DNA of 64,000 bases from Bradyrhizobium jicamae (GTDB lineage Bacteria; Pseudomonadota; Alphaproteobacteria; Rhizobiales; Xanthobacteraceae), in NCBI RefSeq assembly GCF_018130695.1, contig NZ_JAFCJX010000006.1, positions 124,001 to 188,000 of the forward strand. The letters run 5' to 3'. The translations under genes were made by a program, and so were the position numbers. Positions 36,804 to 46,851 of the stretch are shown here, piece after piece. The notes under the pieces were generated by a model, which was not told where the DNA came from, searched no databases, and was given only the letters and a program-made list of their open reading frames with translations. Position 1 is the first letter of the stretch. Each line of letters starts with the position of its first letter.

Positions 36804-38791
36804 CAGAGCGACACCGCGATCAGCTCCTCCACCAGCGGGCCGCCGCCGACCGGGAACACGATGTACTGCTTGCCGCCGGCCAGATAGGTCATCGGCGCGC
36901 CGGCGGCGTTGGCGGGCAACTCAAGCTCGGCCAGCATCTCGCCGGTCGCCTTGTCGTAGACCCACAGATGCGGATCGAGATTGTGCAGGTCGCGGATCGG
37001 CAGATTGAGCCCGGGCACGAAGCGCGGCGGGCTGTAATATCCCATCTGCACCACGATCATCACGGTCTTGGTCAGCAGCGCCCAGCTGCGGAACGGCAAC
37101 CCAAGCTGCTCGGTGATGCCGAGCTTCTGGATAGATCCCATCGCGCTGCTGCGGCCGATCGGAATCCGCCAGCGCTGATCGCCGCTGTTCATGTCGATCG
37201 CAACCATGCTGCCGAATGGCGGCTTCAGCAGCGGCAATCCGCGCGGGCCCGCCAGATAGCTGGGCATGCCGATGAAGTCATAGGTGCCCTGCCAGCTGGC
37301 CTCGGGCTTTTGGATCGTGATCAGCGTCGGCAGCCGCTGCGTGCCGACATAGAGCGTATTGGTGTCAGGGTCGACCGCCGCGCCCGACCAGCTGGCGCCG
37401 CCGGCATTGCCGGGCACCTGAATCATGCCGCGCTGCGTCGGCGGCGTGAACAACCCGCCGCGGTCAAAGGCCGAGGCGATGGTGATCGCCTCCTTGTGGA
37501 TCTCCGGCGTCAGGTCAATCAGATTGTCGTCGGTTGCGCCCTGCAGGTCGAAGGCGGCGGGCTTGCTCGGAACCGGCTGCATCTTCGAGGCGCGCTCGCC
37601 CGGCACATTCGACGCCGGCACAGGCCGTTCCTCGATCGGCCACACCGGCGCGCCGGTGACGCGATCGAACACGAAGGCGAAGGCCTGCTTGGTCACCTGC
37701 ACAACGGCTTTGATGGTCTTGCCGCCGACGGTGATGTCGATCAGGTTCGGCGCGGCCGGCGGATCGTAATCCCAGAGCCCGTGATGGACGAGCTGGTAGT
37801 GCCAGACTTTCTTGCCGGTCGCAGCATCAAGACAGACCAGGCTTTCCCCGAACAGCCCGTCCCCCGGACGATCGCCACCATAGTAATCGTTGGTCGGCGT
37901 GCTCACCGGCAGATAGACGTAACCGAGCTCCTCGTCCGCGCTCATCGGCGCCCAGACATTGGTGTTGCCCACCTCCTTCCAGGACTCATTCTGCCAGGTC
38001 TCCGCGCCCGGCTCCTCGCCTTGCGGCACGGTGTGGAAGGCCCACAACAGGCGACCGCTTGCGGCATCAAAGCCCCTGACGTCGCCGGGCGGCGACGGCC
38101 GCTTGCCCCACCAGTCGAACACGGTTGAGCCGACCACGATGACACCGCGGACGATCACCGGCGGCGAGGTCATCGTGTAGTAGTCGCGATCGACTGGGCG
38201 GCGCAGCCCCTCGGTCAGATCGACGCGGCCGTTCTTGCCGAAGCCTTCCACCGGCTTGCCGGTCTTGGCATCGACCGCGATCATGTGGCCGAATGCGGTG
38301 AGGATGATGATGCGCTCGTCGTCGCCACTCCGCCAATAGGCGACGCCACGATGCACCCATCCGAGGTTCGGCGGAAGGCCGAGACCGTTCTTGTAGATCT
38401 CGGGATCGTAGACCCATTTGGTCTGGCCGGTCGCAGCGTCGATGGCCGCGACTTCCGACAGCGAGGTCGAGGTGTAGAGCGTGCCGCCGACCATCAGCGG
38501 CGTCGACTGATTGGACGTCGAGGGCCCGACGCTCGGATCCGCCGCCTTGATCGCCATGTCCGGCGACTTCCAGCGCCAGGCGATGTGCAGGCTCTTGGCA
38601 TTGTCGCGGTTGATCTGCGTCAGCGGCGAATAGCGCGCGGCGGCATAGGTGCCGGCATAAGCCGGCCATTCTCCCTCCGACAGCGCCTTGGTGGATTCAG
38701 GAAGTGCGCCGGGAATGGATTGGGCGTGGAGTGCAGCTGGCGCAGCCAGAACCAAAGCAGCTAGCCAGAAACCGAAGGTTCGACCCGTCAT
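36803..38791 (-). CDS. PQQ-dependent (quinoprotein) dehydrogenase
   Basis: A 662-residue periplasmic protein with signal peptide (MTGRTFGFWLAALVLAAPAALHAQ). The beta-propeller is shown by repeated tryptophan-docking segments such as AIDAATGQTKWVYDP, GFDAASGRLLWAFHT, CLDAATGKKVWHYQLVHHGLWDYD and AIDMNSGDQRWRIPIG. It resembles the catalytic part of membrane glucose dehydrogenase without the N-terminal membrane helices. Substrate is uncertain; alcohol or sugar oxidation is likely. No cytochrome partner lies next to it in the window. Confidence 0.88.
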   Translation of the reverse strand: MTGRTFGFWLAALVLAAPAALHAQSIPGALPESTKALSEGEWPAYAGTYAAARYSPLTQINRDNAKSLHIAWRWKSPDMAIKAADPSVGPSTSNQSTPLMVGGTLYTSTSLSEVAAIDAATGQTKWVYDPEIYKNGLGLPPNLGWVHRGVAYWRSGDDERIIILTAFGHMIAVDAKTGKPVEGFGKNGRVDLTEGLRRPVDRDYYTMTSPPVIVRGVIVVGSTVFDWWGKRPSPPGDVRGFDAASGRLLWAFHTVPQGEEPGAETWQNESWKEVGNTNVWAPMSADEELGYVYLPVSTPTNDYYGGDRPGDGLFGESLVCLDAATGKKVWHYQLVHHGLWDYDPPAAPNLIDITVGGKTIKAVVQVTKQAFAFVFDRVTGAPVWPIEERPVPASNVPGERASKMQPVPSKPAAFDLQGATDDNLIDLTPEIHKEAITIASAFDRGGLFTPPTQRGMIQVPGNAGGASWSGAAVDPDTNTLYVGTQRLPTLITIQKPEASWQGTYDFIGMPSYLAGPRGLPLLKPPFGSMVAIDMNSGDQRWRIPIGRSSAMGSIQKLGITEQLGLPFRSWALLTKTVMIVVQMGYYSPPRFVPGLNLPIRDLHNLDPHLWVYDKATGEMLAELELPANAAGAPMTYLAGGKQYIVFPVGGGPLVEELIAVSL

Positions 38792-38853
38792 CGCCGCCTC
38801 CCCTGCTTCGGGGAAGCTTCTACCTGCGGAGGATGACAGTCAAACGGGATTGC

Positions 38854-38935
38854 GTAGGGCGGATTAGCCGAAGGCGTAATCCGCCGCATCTCGTCGTGAA
38901 GATGGCGGGTTACGGCTTCGCCTAACCCGCCCTAC
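38854..38935. repeat. GTAGGGCGG palindromic repeat
   Basis: Ends GTAGGGCGG and CCGCCCTAC pair, with inner complementarity GGATTAGCCGAAGGCGTAATCC and GGTTACGGCTTCGCCTAACC each forming a hairpin (given in parts: GGATTAG/GTAATCC). A common GC-rich intergenic element, located just after parC. Confidence 0.7.
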
Positions 38936-38938
38936 GGG

Positions 38939-41194
38939 TCACTCCACCCCGCGGTTGAACTTGTTCGACTTCGGCAGGCCGTGGGCGAGACGGCCGGCAT
39001 CGGCGCGGTTGCCGCGCCAGTCGGCCAACTCCTTCATGGTCATGCTGTGCTCGCGGCCGGCGGAGTCCTTCCAGGTCAAGCCCGCCTTGGCGTCGAACAC
39101 CGCGACGTCGGACAGCCTGCCGCCGGAATATTTCTGCAAGCGAACGCCGCGGCCGCGCGCCATCTCCGGCACCTGGTCGAGACCGAACAGCACCATCTTG
39201 TGGTTGCTGCCGATCACGGCGACGGTGTCGCCCAACACGGTCGTGATCGCGCAGGCCTCGTTCGGCATCTCGACATTGAGCACCTGCCGGCCCTTGCGGG
39301 TGGTGCCGACGCAGTCCTCTTCCTTGACGACGAAACCCTGGCCCTCGCTGCTCGCGATCAGGAATTTGCGCTCGCCCTTGTTGACGAACAGCGCGACGAT
39401 CGCGGCGTCCGGCTCGAGGTCGATGAACATGCGGATCGCCTCGCCATGGCCGCGACCACCCGGGAGCTTGGCAACATCGAGCGAGTAGAACTTGCCGTTG
39501 GTGGCAAACAGCAGCAGCTTCGACGTGGTTTCGGCGAAGAAGGCGTGATCGAGCTTGTCGTCGGTTTTGAAGGCAAGCCCGGAGAGATCCTCGACATGGC
39601 CCTTCAGCGTGCGCACCCAGCCCTTCTCCGAGATCACGACCGTCACCGGCTCGCGCTCGACCAGGGCCTCTTCCATCGCTGCAAGATCGTGCTCGGGCGC
39701 ATCCGCAAACGTCGTGCGGCGCTTGCCGAGCGGCGTCTTGGGACCGAACATCTCGCGGACCTTGGTCACCTGCTCGGCGACCTTGTCCCACTGCTGCTTG
39801 TCAGAGGCGAGCAGGCCTTCGAGGCCCTTCAGCTCCTTGCGCAGGTCCTTGTCCTCGGTACGGATCTCCATCTCCTCGAGCTTGCGCAGATTGCGCAGCC
39901 GCATGTTCAGGATGGAGTCCGCCTGCAGGTCGGTCAGCTTGAAGGTCTGGATCAGCACCGGCTTCGGCTCGTCCTCGGTGCGGATGATCTTGATCACCTT
40001 GTCGATGTTCAGATAGGCGATCAGCAAGCCGCCGAGCACTTCGAGGCGATGCTCGATCTTGCCCTTGCGATGCTCGGAGCGGCGGATCAACACGTCGCGC
40101 AGATGGTCGAGCCATTCGCGCAAGCACTCGGCGAGCCCGATCACCTTGGGAATGCGGCCCTTGACCAGCACGTTGAGGTTCAACGAGATCTTGCTTTCCA
40201 GCTCGCTCAGGCGAAACAGCGATTCCATCATCAGCGCCGGATCAACCGTGCGCGACTTTGGCTCGATGATCAGGCGAACGTCTTCCGCAGATTCATCGCG
40301 GACGTCGCCGACCAGCGGCAGCTTCTTCTGGTCCAGCAGCTCGGCGATCTTCTCGACCAGGCGCGACTTCTGCACCAGCCACGGAATCTCCGTGACGACG
40401 ACGACCCAGCTGCCGCGGGCGCCCTCTTCCACCGACCAGCGCGCACGGGTGCGGAACGAGCCGCGGCCGGTGGTGTAGGCCTCGACGATCGCTTCCTTGG
40501 AATCGATTACGATGCCGCCGGTCGGGAAATCCGGTCCCTTCACCCAGCGCAGCAGCGCCTTCGATTTGGCGTCGGGCTTCTCGATCAGGTGCAGCGCGGC
40601 ATCGCACAGCTCGGCGGCATTGTGCGGCGGGATCGAGGTCGCCATGCCGACCGCGATGCCCTGCGCGCCGTTGGCGAGCAGGTTCGGGAAGCCGCCGGGC
40701 AGCACGACGGGCTCCTTGCCGCTATTGTCGTAAGTCGGCTTGAGTTCGACCGCGTCCTCGTCGATGCCATCAAGCAACAGCCGCGCCACGGCGGTGAGCC
40801 GCGCCTCGGTGTAGCGCATGGCCGCCGGATTATCGCCGTCGATGTTGCCGAAATTGCCCTGGCCATCGACCAGCGGATAGCGCGACGAAAAGTCCTGCGC
40901 CAGACGCACCATGGCGTCATAGATCGCCTGGTCGCCATGGGGATGGTACGAGCCCATCACCTCGCCGACGATCTTGGCCGACTTCTTCGGCGTGACGCCG
41001 GGATTGAGGTTGAACGAGTCCATCCCGTACAGGATGCGCCGGTGAACCGGCTTCAAACCGTCGCGCGCATCCGGCAGCGCACGGTGCATGATGGTCGAGA
41101 GCGCGTAGGCAAGATAGCGCTCTTCCAGCGCATCCCGCAGCGGCACATCATGGATTTCGGCCGGGTCTTCCGGCGGTAGCTGTCGTTTTCCCAT
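38939..41194 (-). CDS. parC: DNA topoisomerase IV subunit A
   Basis: ParC cleaves and rejoins DNA in the ParC2ParE2 enzyme that decatenates chromosomes. The 751-residue protein has the type IIA core: [39 protein letters not shown] (quinolone region) and the active tyrosine Tyr128 in AMRYTEARL. Its C-terminal domain has five or so blades. It is shorter than GyrA and lacks the GyrA box, which supports ParC. It stands alone on the minus strand between repeats. Confidence 0.95.
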   Translation of the reverse strand: MGKRQLPPEDPAEIHDVPLRDALEERYLAYALSTIMHRALPDARDGLKPVHRRILYGMDSFNLNPGVTPKKSAKIVGEVMGSYHPHGDQAIYDAMVRLAQDFSSRYPLVDGQGNFGNIDGDNPAAMRYTEARLTAVARLLLDGIDEDAVELKPTYDNSGKEPVVLPGGFPNLLANGAQGIAVGMATSIPPHNAAELCDAALHLIEKPDAKSKALLRWVKGPDFPTGGIVIDSKEAIVEAYTTGRGSFRTRARWSVEEGARGSWVVVVTEIPWLVQKSRLVEKIAELLDQKKLPLVGDVRDESAEDVRLIIEPKSRTVDPALMMESLFRLSELESKISLNLNVLVKGRIPKVIGLAECLREWLDHLRDVLIRRSEHRKGKIEHRLEVLGGLLIAYLNIDKVIKIIRTEDEPKPVLIQTFKLTDLQADSILNMRLRNLRKLEEMEIRTEDKDLRKELKGLEGLLASDKQQWDKVAEQVTKVREMFGPKTPLGKRRTTFADAPEHDLAAMEEALVEREPVTVVISEKGWVRTLKGHVEDLSGLAFKTDDKLDHAFFAETTSKLLLFATNGKFYSLDVAKLPGGRGHGEAIRMFIDLEPDAAIVALFVNKGERKFLIASSEGQGFVVKEEDCVGTTRKGRQVLNVEMPNEACAITTVLGDTVAVIGSNHKMVLFGLDQVPEMARGRGVRLQKYSGGRLSDVAVFDAKAGLTWKDSAGREHSMTMKELADWRGNRADAGRLAHGLPKSNKFNRGVE

Positions 41195-41247
41195 GGGGAG
41201 GCGTTAAACTTTTGCGGTGAATCGGGCAAGACGCGAATCAGCGGGAA

Positions 41248-41315
41248 TCTAGAGCGTTTCCGCGCGAAATGGGCCCCGGTTCGCGGGAAGAAAACGCGTC
41301 AAAACAAGAATCTAG
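41248..41315. repeat. Dispersed repeat flanked by TCTAG
   Basis: Starts TCTAGAGCG and ends TCTAG, with GCGTTTCC...AAACGC complementarity and the phrase CCCGGTTCGCGGGAAGAAAA. Similar elements occur frequently in rhizobial spacer DNA, from memory. It lies between recO and parC. Confidence 0.65.
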
Positions 41316-41323
41316 GGCACGAA

Positions 41324-42076
41324 TCAGCCTTGCGAAACCGCCCGCGCCCGTTGCCGGATTACGGCGTTGATAAAGCCGTCTCGGGCATCCGAATGGCCCT
41401 GCCCGCGCGGCTCCAGCACGTGGCGGAGCAGGAAGGTACCGGTCAGCTGGAAGCCGTCGCGCAGATCCTGGTCCGACCAGCCATTGGCACCCGCCTCGCC
41501 TTCGCGAAGGAAAGACGGCAACCGCAGCAGGCGGTCGCGCCAGGGCTCACCCGCCGCGCGCGACACCGCACCGCCGGATTTCGGCGAGACGTAGATCAGG
41601 TCGGTGGTTGCGCCGGTCGCCGCGCAATTCTCCAGATCGAGGCCGAAGCCGAGCTCGGTCAGCATCGCCAGCTCAAACCGTATCAGATGAATGGCGGCGA
41701 CGCCCGCGTCATCAAAATCGTCGAGTGTTCCCTGCAACATCTCGTAGATGTCTTCGTGGGGATCGCGCTCCGGCAACAGCCGCGCCATCGCTGCCAGATG
41801 CGTCACGCCATAGACCGCATGCGAGGCACCGAGCAACGTCGCCGCGCGCAGCCGTGTGCCCTCCAGCGTGTACATGCCGAGATGCTCGTCGAGCCGGGCC
41901 CGCCACACCGCGGTGACGCTGTTGCCTGGCTGCAGCAGCGGCCGCATCCGCGAGCCGGCGCCGCCGCGCACCAGGCCGAGATGGCGGCCGTGCTCCCGCG
42001 TCAGCAGTTCGACGATGGCGGAGGATTCGCCATGCCGCCGCACGCCCAGCACGATGCCTTCATCGGTCCATTCCAT
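41324..42076 (-). CDS. recO: DNA repair protein RecO
   Basis: RecO loads RecA together with RecR in the RecFOR pathway. The 250-residue protein starts [26 protein letters not shown], the OB fold, followed by [11 protein letters not shown] and the helical region [25 protein letters not shown]. The zinc-binding cysteines of some RecO proteins are mostly absent, as in other alphaproteobacteria. In this order recO follows era, with two small genes between. Confidence 0.93.
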   Translation of the reverse strand: MEWTDEGIVLGVRRHGESSAIVELLTREHGRHLGLVRGGAGSRMRPLLQPGNSVTAVWRARLDEHLGMYTLEGTRLRAATLLGASHAVYGVTHLAAMARLLPERDPHEDIYEMLQGTLDDFDDAGVAAIHLIRFELAMLTELGFGLDLENCAATGATTDLIYVSPKSGGAVSRAAGEPWRDRLLRLPSFLREGEAGANGWSDQDLRDGFQLTGTFLLRHVLEPRGQGHSDARDGFINAVIRQRARAVSQG

Positions 42077-42135
42077 GTGCTAAGTATAGCGCGATCCGAT
42101 CCGACAAAGAAGTTTCGAGACGACCGGGAAGCACA

Positions 42136-42441
42136 ATGGCGAGCGTGATCGTCGACCTCATGATCGGAGTTGTCGAACTGGCGTTCTTGATTGTGATGAA
42201 AACGCTCCCGGCCGTCTGCTTTTTCACCGCCGTCGCGGTCGTGTACGCGACAACCCTCGGCAAGGTGACCGTCGAATTCCCGGCAACGGGCAGCAAGATC
42301 GGCTGGACCGGCATTCCGCGGGTTACGCGCTCACCTCAGGGGAAAACCGTCCTGTCGCCCGCGCTCGGCGTCATCATTGGCTTCATCGTCTGGGTCATCA
42401 TCGCCAGCGCGGTCGTCGCGTTACAAGCCTATCGCGCGTGA
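42136..42441 (+). CDS. Small two-helix membrane protein
   Basis: A 101-residue protein with hydrophobic segments at about 8-39 (VELAFLIVMKTLPAVCFFTAVAVVYA) and 75-97 (ALGVIIGFIVWVIIASAVVAL), separated by about 35 soluble residues. No recognisable family. It stands alone on the plus strand between recO and a minus-strand membrane gene. Confidence 0.7.
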   Translation: MASVIVDLMIGVVELAFLIVMKTLPAVCFFTAVAVVYATTLGKVTVEFPATGSKIGWTGIPRVTRSPQGKTVLSPALGVIIGFIVWVIIASAVVALQAYRA

Positions 42442-42454
42442 ACCGCGCAGCAGA

Positions 42455-42838
42455 TCACGCGTTGAACCAGCCGCGTGCGTCACCGGTGAAGGAGCAATAG
42501 AGCCCGAGTGCCGCCAGCGCGTGGGAGATGATCTGAACGCCGTTGAAGAGCTCGAGGCCTTTCATGGCGATATCCTGCGTCAGGCCGAGCGCTGACAGCA
42601 CCAGCACGACGAGCAGGACCCAGCGCGGCCAGTTCTTGCGGCGCCGCGCGGCGAGGAAGACGAAGTAGACGACCAGCAGGAGGAAGCCTGCCACGACCAG
42701 TGGCGGCGGCGCGGCCGCCCCCTGTTCAGCCACCGTCTCCCCTGGCGAGCGGTCGCTGAACGCGCTCGACACCGCGTCAAGCAGCAACGACGCGTATTGC
42801 AGCACCTCAAACCACAGGACATTCCTGGGAACTATCAT
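42455..42838 (-). CDS. Small membrane protein of unknown function
   Basis: From the ATG at 42838 (MIVPRNVLWFEVLQYASLLLDAVS) the product has 127 residues and about four hydrophobic segments, with a short Pro/Ala-rich cytoplasmic loop. A GTG five codons upstream (42853), three bases after the era stop, is an alternative start. It follows era closely and may be the last gene of the pdxJ-acpS-lepB-rnc-era operon. Function unknown. Confidence 0.7.
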   Translation of the reverse strand: MIVPRNVLWFEVLQYASLLLDAVSSAFSDRSPGETVAEQGAAAPPPLVVAGFLLLVVYFVFLAARRRKNWPRWVLLVVLVLSALGLTQDIAMKGLELFNGVQIISHALAALGLYCSFTGDARGWFNA

Positions 42839-42856
42839 GGGAGCTGCCGCCACCTG

Positions 42857-43780
42857 TCACTCTTTGGGAAATTCGAGGCCCATTTCCCGGTAGCGATCAG
42901 GGTCGTCGCCCCAGTTCTCACGGACCTTGACGAACAGGAACAGATGCACGGGCACACCCATGATCTCTGATATCTCGACCCGCGCCTGCGCGCCGATCGA
43001 TTTGATGGTGGCGCCCCCCTTGCCGAGCACGATCTTGCGCTGGCTTTCGCGCTCGACATAGATCGTCTGCTCGATGCGGATCGACTTGTCCTTGCGGTCG
43101 GTCCAGCTGTCGGTCTCGACCGTCGACTGGTACGGCAGTTCCTGATGCAGATGGCTGTAGATCTTCTCGCGGGTGATCTCGGCCGCCAGATGCCGCATCG
43201 GGGCATCCGACATCTGGTCCTCGGGATAGTGGAACGGCCCGTCCGGCACCATCTTCGCCAACGTCTCACGCAGGTCCGCGACACCATCGCCCGACAAGGC
43301 GGCGATCATGAACGTGTGCTCGAACCGGATCCTCTCGTTGGCGGCCTGCGCCAGCGCCAGCAGCTTCTCGCGCTGCACGAGGTCGACCTTGTTCAGCACC
43401 AGGATCTTTGGATGCGCGACGCTTTCGAGCCTGGTCAGGATCGCGTTGGCCTCCTCGTCGAGGCCGGATTTGGCGTCGAGCAGCACGCAGACCAGATCGG
43501 CATCATGCGCGCCGCTCCAGGCGGTCGACACCATGGCGCGGTCGAGCCGCCGCTTCGGCGCGAAGATGCCGGGGGTATCGACCAGGATGATCTGCGACTG
43601 GCCTTCGATCACGATGCCGCGGATCAGCGCGCGCGTGGTCTGTACCTTGCGCGAGACGATGGTCACCTTCGAGCCGACCAGCGCGTTGGTCAGCGTCGAT
43701 TTGCCGACATTGGGCGCGCCGATCAGGGCCACGAAGCCGCAGCGCGTTGCGGCTGCCTGCGCTTTTGTCTCTTCAGTCAT
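42857..43780 (-). CDS. era: GTPase Era
   Basis: Essential GTPase that assists 16S rRNA maturation and 30S assembly. The 307-residue protein has G1 GAPNVGKS (residues 21-28), switch region QTTRALIRGI, G3 DTPGIF, G4 NKVD and a C-terminal KH domain (VILGKGGATIKSIGAQAR-type segment). The start codon lies within the last eight bases of rnc. Confidence 0.97.
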   Translation of the reverse strand: MTEETKAQAAATRCGFVALIGAPNVGKSTLTNALVGSKVTIVSRKVQTTRALIRGIVIEGQSQIILVDTPGIFAPKRRLDRAMVSTAWSGAHDADLVCVLLDAKSGLDEEANAILTRLESVAHPKILVLNKVDLVQREKLLALAQAANERIRFEHTFMIAALSGDGVADLRETLAKMVPDGPFHYPEDQMSDAPMRHLAAEITREKIYSHLHQELPYQSTVETDSWTDRKDKSIRIEQTIYVERESQRKIVLGKGGATIKSIGAQARVEISEIMGVPVHLFLFVKVRENWGDDPDRYREMGLEFPKE

Positions 43781-44594
43781 TGGTGCCGACGCCTTCGCGC
43801 TCGATCATCACGGAGGCGGCCGCCTTCTCGGCGTCGCGCTTGTTGCCGCCGAGCCCTTCGGCCGATGCCAGTCCCGGCAGGTCGACGGCGACGCGGAATT
43901 GCGGATCGTGATGCGGGCCGGTGCGCTCGATCTCGCGATAGACCGGCGTCGGCAAGCCCTTGCCCTGCGCCCATTCCTGCAGCACCGTCTTGGGATCGCG
44001 CAGCGGCCGGCGCGGCTTGCGCATCCGCTCGGTCCAGTTGCGCTCGACGAATTGCCTGACGGCATCATGGCCGCCGTCGAGCCAGATCGCGCCGATCACG
44101 GCCTCGCAGACGTCGCCGAGCACCGATTTGCGCAAGCGCGCGCCGTCGACCGCCTTCACCGCACCAAGCTTGATGTCGTCGGCGAGCCCGAGCGATTTGG
44201 CGACGTCGGCGCAGCTTTCCTTGCGCACGAGGTCGGCCAGCCGCTTGGAAAGCTCGCCCTCATCGGCCTTCGGAAACGCACGAAACAGCATGTCCGAGAC
44301 GATCAATCCGAGCACGTGGTCGCCGAGGAATTCCAGCCGCTGGTAGCTGTCGGCGCGGTTGCGGCCCGCAGCCTTCAGCGCCGACACATGGGTGAAGGCG
44401 GTCGCCAGCAACGCCTGGTCGGAGAAGGTGTAGCCGATCCGCGCCTCGGTGGCGGCGACCGCAGCCTTCTGCTCCGCCGTCTTGGTGGCCTTGCTGCGCC
44501 GTTTCCTCGGCGCGGCACCGCCGCCGGCGTCAGGCGTGTGGCTCGGCTCGCCGGATGTCGGCTGGTCCTTGATGGCGGGCGTATCCTCGTTCAT
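43773..44594 (-). CDS. rnc: Ribonuclease III
   Basis: Double-strand-specific endoribonuclease for rRNA and mRNA processing. The chosen ATG (44594) overlaps the lepB stop as ATGA and gives 273 residues. After a Lys/Arg-rich N-terminal extension of about 50 residues, the catalytic signature RLEFLGDHVLGL and the second acidic site GDVCEAVIGAI are present. A dsRNA-binding domain follows (PKTVLQEWAQGKGLPTPVY and GGNKRDAEKAAASVMIE). The extension is common in Bradyrhizobium. Confidence 0.95.
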   Translation of the reverse strand: MNEDTPAIKDQPTSGEPSHTPDAGGGAAPRKRRSKATKTAEQKAAVAATEARIGYTFSDQALLATAFTHVSALKAAGRNRADSYQRLEFLGDHVLGLIVSDMLFRAFPKADEGELSKRLADLVRKESCADVAKSLGLADDIKLGAVKAVDGARLRKSVLGDVCEAVIGAIWLDGGHDAVRQFVERNWTERMRKPRRPLRDPKTVLQEWAQGKGLPTPVYREIERTGPHHDPQFRVAVDLPGLASAEGLGGNKRDAEKAAASVMIEREGVGTND

Positions 44595-45349
44595 CGCACG
44601 ATGGAGAATATGCGATTCCACCGCACGGCGGTGGGCCAGCGCCAGAACATCCACGCATGCTCGCCTTCGGCGATCGAGAAGAAGATCATCTGGGCGCGGC
44701 CGACGATGTTCTCGAACGGCACGTAGCCGACCTGCGACAGCACCCGGCTATCGGTCGAATTGTCGCGGTTGTCGCCCATCATGAAGAAATGGCCGGCCGG
44801 CACGGTGTAGACGTTGGTGTTGTCGTAGAACCCGTTGTCGACGCAATCCAGCGTCTCGTAGGTGACGCCGTTCGGCAGCGTCTCCTTCCAGCGCTTGACG
44901 CGCGCGGTTGCGTCCGAGCCGCAGGGATCCTCGCCGATGAAGTCGCTCAGGCGCTCGCGCTTGACCGGCACGTCGTTGATGTAGAGCAGCCCCTCCTTCA
45001 TCTGGATGCGGTCGCCCGGCAGGCCGATCACGCGCTTGATGTAGTCGGTGGAGTCGTCCTTGGGCAGGCGGAACACCAGGATATCGCCGCGGTTCGGCTC
45101 CGAGCCGAAGATGCGGCCCGAGAACAGCGGCGGCGACAGCGGGATCGAATAGTGGCTGTATCCGTAGGAATATTTCGAGACGAACAAATAGTCGCCGACC
45201 AGCAGCGTCGCCTTCATGGATCCCGACGGGATGTTGAAGGGCTGGAACAGGAAGGTTCGGATGACGAGCGCGATCAGGAGAGCGTGGATCACGACGCGGA
45301 TGGTTTCGCCAAAGCCGCTTTCAGTTTTGGTCCCGGTTGTCACGCTCAT
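44591..45349 (-). CDS. lepB: Signal peptidase I
   Basis: Membrane serine protease that removes Sec and Tat signal peptides. The 252-residue protein has one N-terminal helix (VVIHALLIALVIRTFLF), the catalytic serine Ser44 in IPSGSMKATL, and the general-base lysine Lys105 in YIKRVIGLPGD. The GDNRDNSTDSR box near the C-terminus confirms the family. It overlaps rnc by four bases. Confidence 0.97.
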   Translation of the reverse strand: MSVTTGTKTESGFGETIRVVIHALLIALVIRTFLFQPFNIPSGSMKATLLVGDYLFVSKYSYGYSHYSIPLSPPLFSGRIFGSEPNRGDILVFRLPKDDSTDYIKRVIGLPGDRIQMKEGLLYINDVPVKRERLSDFIGEDPCGSDATARVKRWKETLPNGVTYETLDCVDNGFYDNTNVYTVPAGHFFMMGDNRDNSTDSRVLSQVGYVPFENIVGRAQMIFFSIAEGEHAWMFWRWPTAVRWNRIFSIVR

Positions 45350-45638
45350 CGCTTTCCCAATTCCAACAGGCCGGTCGGCCCGGCCGGTGGCAGAAGGTTT
45401 TCCTCACGCGAAGCGCCTGCCCCTCGCGTCAAGAAAATGGCCTTGATTCTGATGTTGAGGGCAAATTCCGGCGGAAAGCCCGAATTCGCGTCTCGCTCGA
45501 TGTCAAATCCTGCGGCGTTTTAGACGGTTGTTGGGGGGCGCGCAATCAATGGCCGTGTCAAAACTTCATAATTCATTGAAAAACCAATGATTTTTAGTTT
45601 TTCCTTGAATCCTGGACGCACCCCGGCCGGCAGCCCGC
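45350..45638. other. Spacer between acpS and lepB
   Basis: A 289-base gap on an otherwise tightly packed minus-strand cluster. It contains a TTGACA-like motif and a weak hairpin TCATTG/CAATGA near 45580, so lepB-rnc-era may have a separate promoter here. No ORF is credible. Confidence 0.45.
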
Positions 45639-46055
45639 TCATTTGCCCGGGGCGACCGCCGAAATTATGACGAAGGCCTGCGCCAGCGGCCAATCGTCCG
45701 TAATCGAGAGGTCGATCCGCGCCTCCATCCCCTCGGGCGTCAGCTCCTTGAGTCGCGCCAGCGCCCCGCCGGTCAATTGCATGGTCGGCCGTCCGCCCGG
45801 CAGGTTCACCACCCCCATATCCTTCCACCAGACCCCGCGCCGGATCCCGGTGCCAAGTGCCTTGGAACAGGCCTCCTTGGCGGCAAAGCGCTTGGCGTAG
45901 GTCGCGACCACCATCTTCTCGTTGTTGGCGCGGCGCATCGCCTTGGCCCGCTCGGCATCGGTAAAGATGCGCTCGAGGAAACGCTCGCCGTGGCGCTCGA
46001 TCACCTTGGCGATGCGGGTGATGTCGATCAGGTCGGAGCCGATGCCGATGATCAT
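45639..46055 (-). CDS. acpS: Holo-[acyl-carrier-protein] synthase
   Basis: Transfers phosphopantetheine from CoA to ACP. The 138-residue protein starts [23 protein letters not shown], with the Mg-site Asp in the first strand, and has the second motif [26 protein letters not shown] (catalytic Glu/Lys region). The start overlaps the pdxJ stop by four bases. Confidence 0.95.
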   Translation of the reverse strand: MIIGIGSDLIDITRIAKVIERHGERFLERIFTDAERAKAMRRANNEKMVVATYAKRFAAKEACSKALGTGIRRGVWWKDMGVVNLPGGRPTMQLTGGALARLKELTPEGMEARIDLSITDDWPLAQAFVIISAVAPGK

Positions 46056-46825
46056 GCGGGCGTGCCGCCTTCCAGGCGCTTGCGCCCGCGCTCCATCGCC
46101 GCGCGCATGTCACGCACGGTGGCGGGCAGACCGACGAACAGCGCCTCGCCGACCATGAAGTAGCCGATGTTGAGCTCGCGGATCTCCGGCAGCGCCGAGA
46201 TGGTCTCGGCGGTGTCGTAGTCGAGCCCGTGGCCGGCGTGGACCTCAAGGCCGGCGGCCTGCGCGAGCTTCGCGCCCTCGACGATGCGCGTCCACTCCGC
46301 CTCGGCCTTGTCCTTGTGGCCGTCGACCACGGCGTCGCACCAGCCGCCGGTGTGGATCTCGATCACCGGCGCCTTCAGTTTGGCCGCCATCTCGATCTGG
46401 CGCGGATCGGCGGCGATGAACAGCGAGACGCGGATGCCGGCATCGTTCAGCCGCGCGATATAGGGCGCCAGCGCATTGTGCTGGCCGACCACGTCGAGCC
46501 CGCCCTCGGTGGTCAATTCCTGGCGCCGCTCCGGCACCAGGCACACCGCATGCGGCCTGGTCGCGAGCGAGATCCGCAGCATGTCGTCGGTCGCCGCCAT
46601 CTCGAAATTCAGCGGCTTTGAAATCTCCGCCTTCAGCCGCGCCATGTCGGTGTCGCGGATGTGGCGGCGGTCCTCGCGCAAATGCGCGGTGATGCCGTCA
46701 GCGCCGGCTTCGATCGCGGCGAGCGCCGCGCGCACCGGATCGGGCCGCGCGCCGCCGCGGGCGTTGCGCAGCGTTGCGATGTGATCGACATTGACGCCAA
46801 GGCGCAGCGGCGGAGCTTTGGACAT
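46052..46825 (-). CDS. pdxJ: Pyridoxine 5'-phosphate synthase
   Basis: Condenses 1-deoxyxylulose 5-phosphate and 3-amino-2-oxopropyl phosphate to pyridoxine phosphate. From [25 protein letters not shown], which fits the family's usual start, the protein has 257 residues. TIM-barrel motifs include [24 protein letters not shown] and [13 protein letters not shown] at 46855 overlapping the rsh stop is an alternative start that would add ten residues. Overlap with acpS supports an operon. Confidence 0.95.
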   Translation of the reverse strand: MSKAPPLRLGVNVDHIATLRNARGGARPDPVRAALAAIEAGADGITAHLREDRRHIRDTDMARLKAEISKPLNFEMAATDDMLRISLATRPHAVCLVPERRQELTTEGGLDVVGQHNALAPYIARLNDAGIRVSLFIAADPRQIEMAAKLKAPVIEIHTGGWCDAVVDGHKDKAEAEWTRIVEGAKLAQAAGLEVHAGHGLDYDTAETISALPEIRELNIGYFMVGEALFVGLPATVRDMRAAMERGRKRLEGGTPA

Positions 46826-46851
46826 TTCGGACTCGCGACGATTGACTGATA

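Noticed and set aside
38981..41179. A 732-codon plus-strand frame opposite parC
   Set aside because: Same reason: it mirrors an intact parC and has no ribosome site or recognisable domain.
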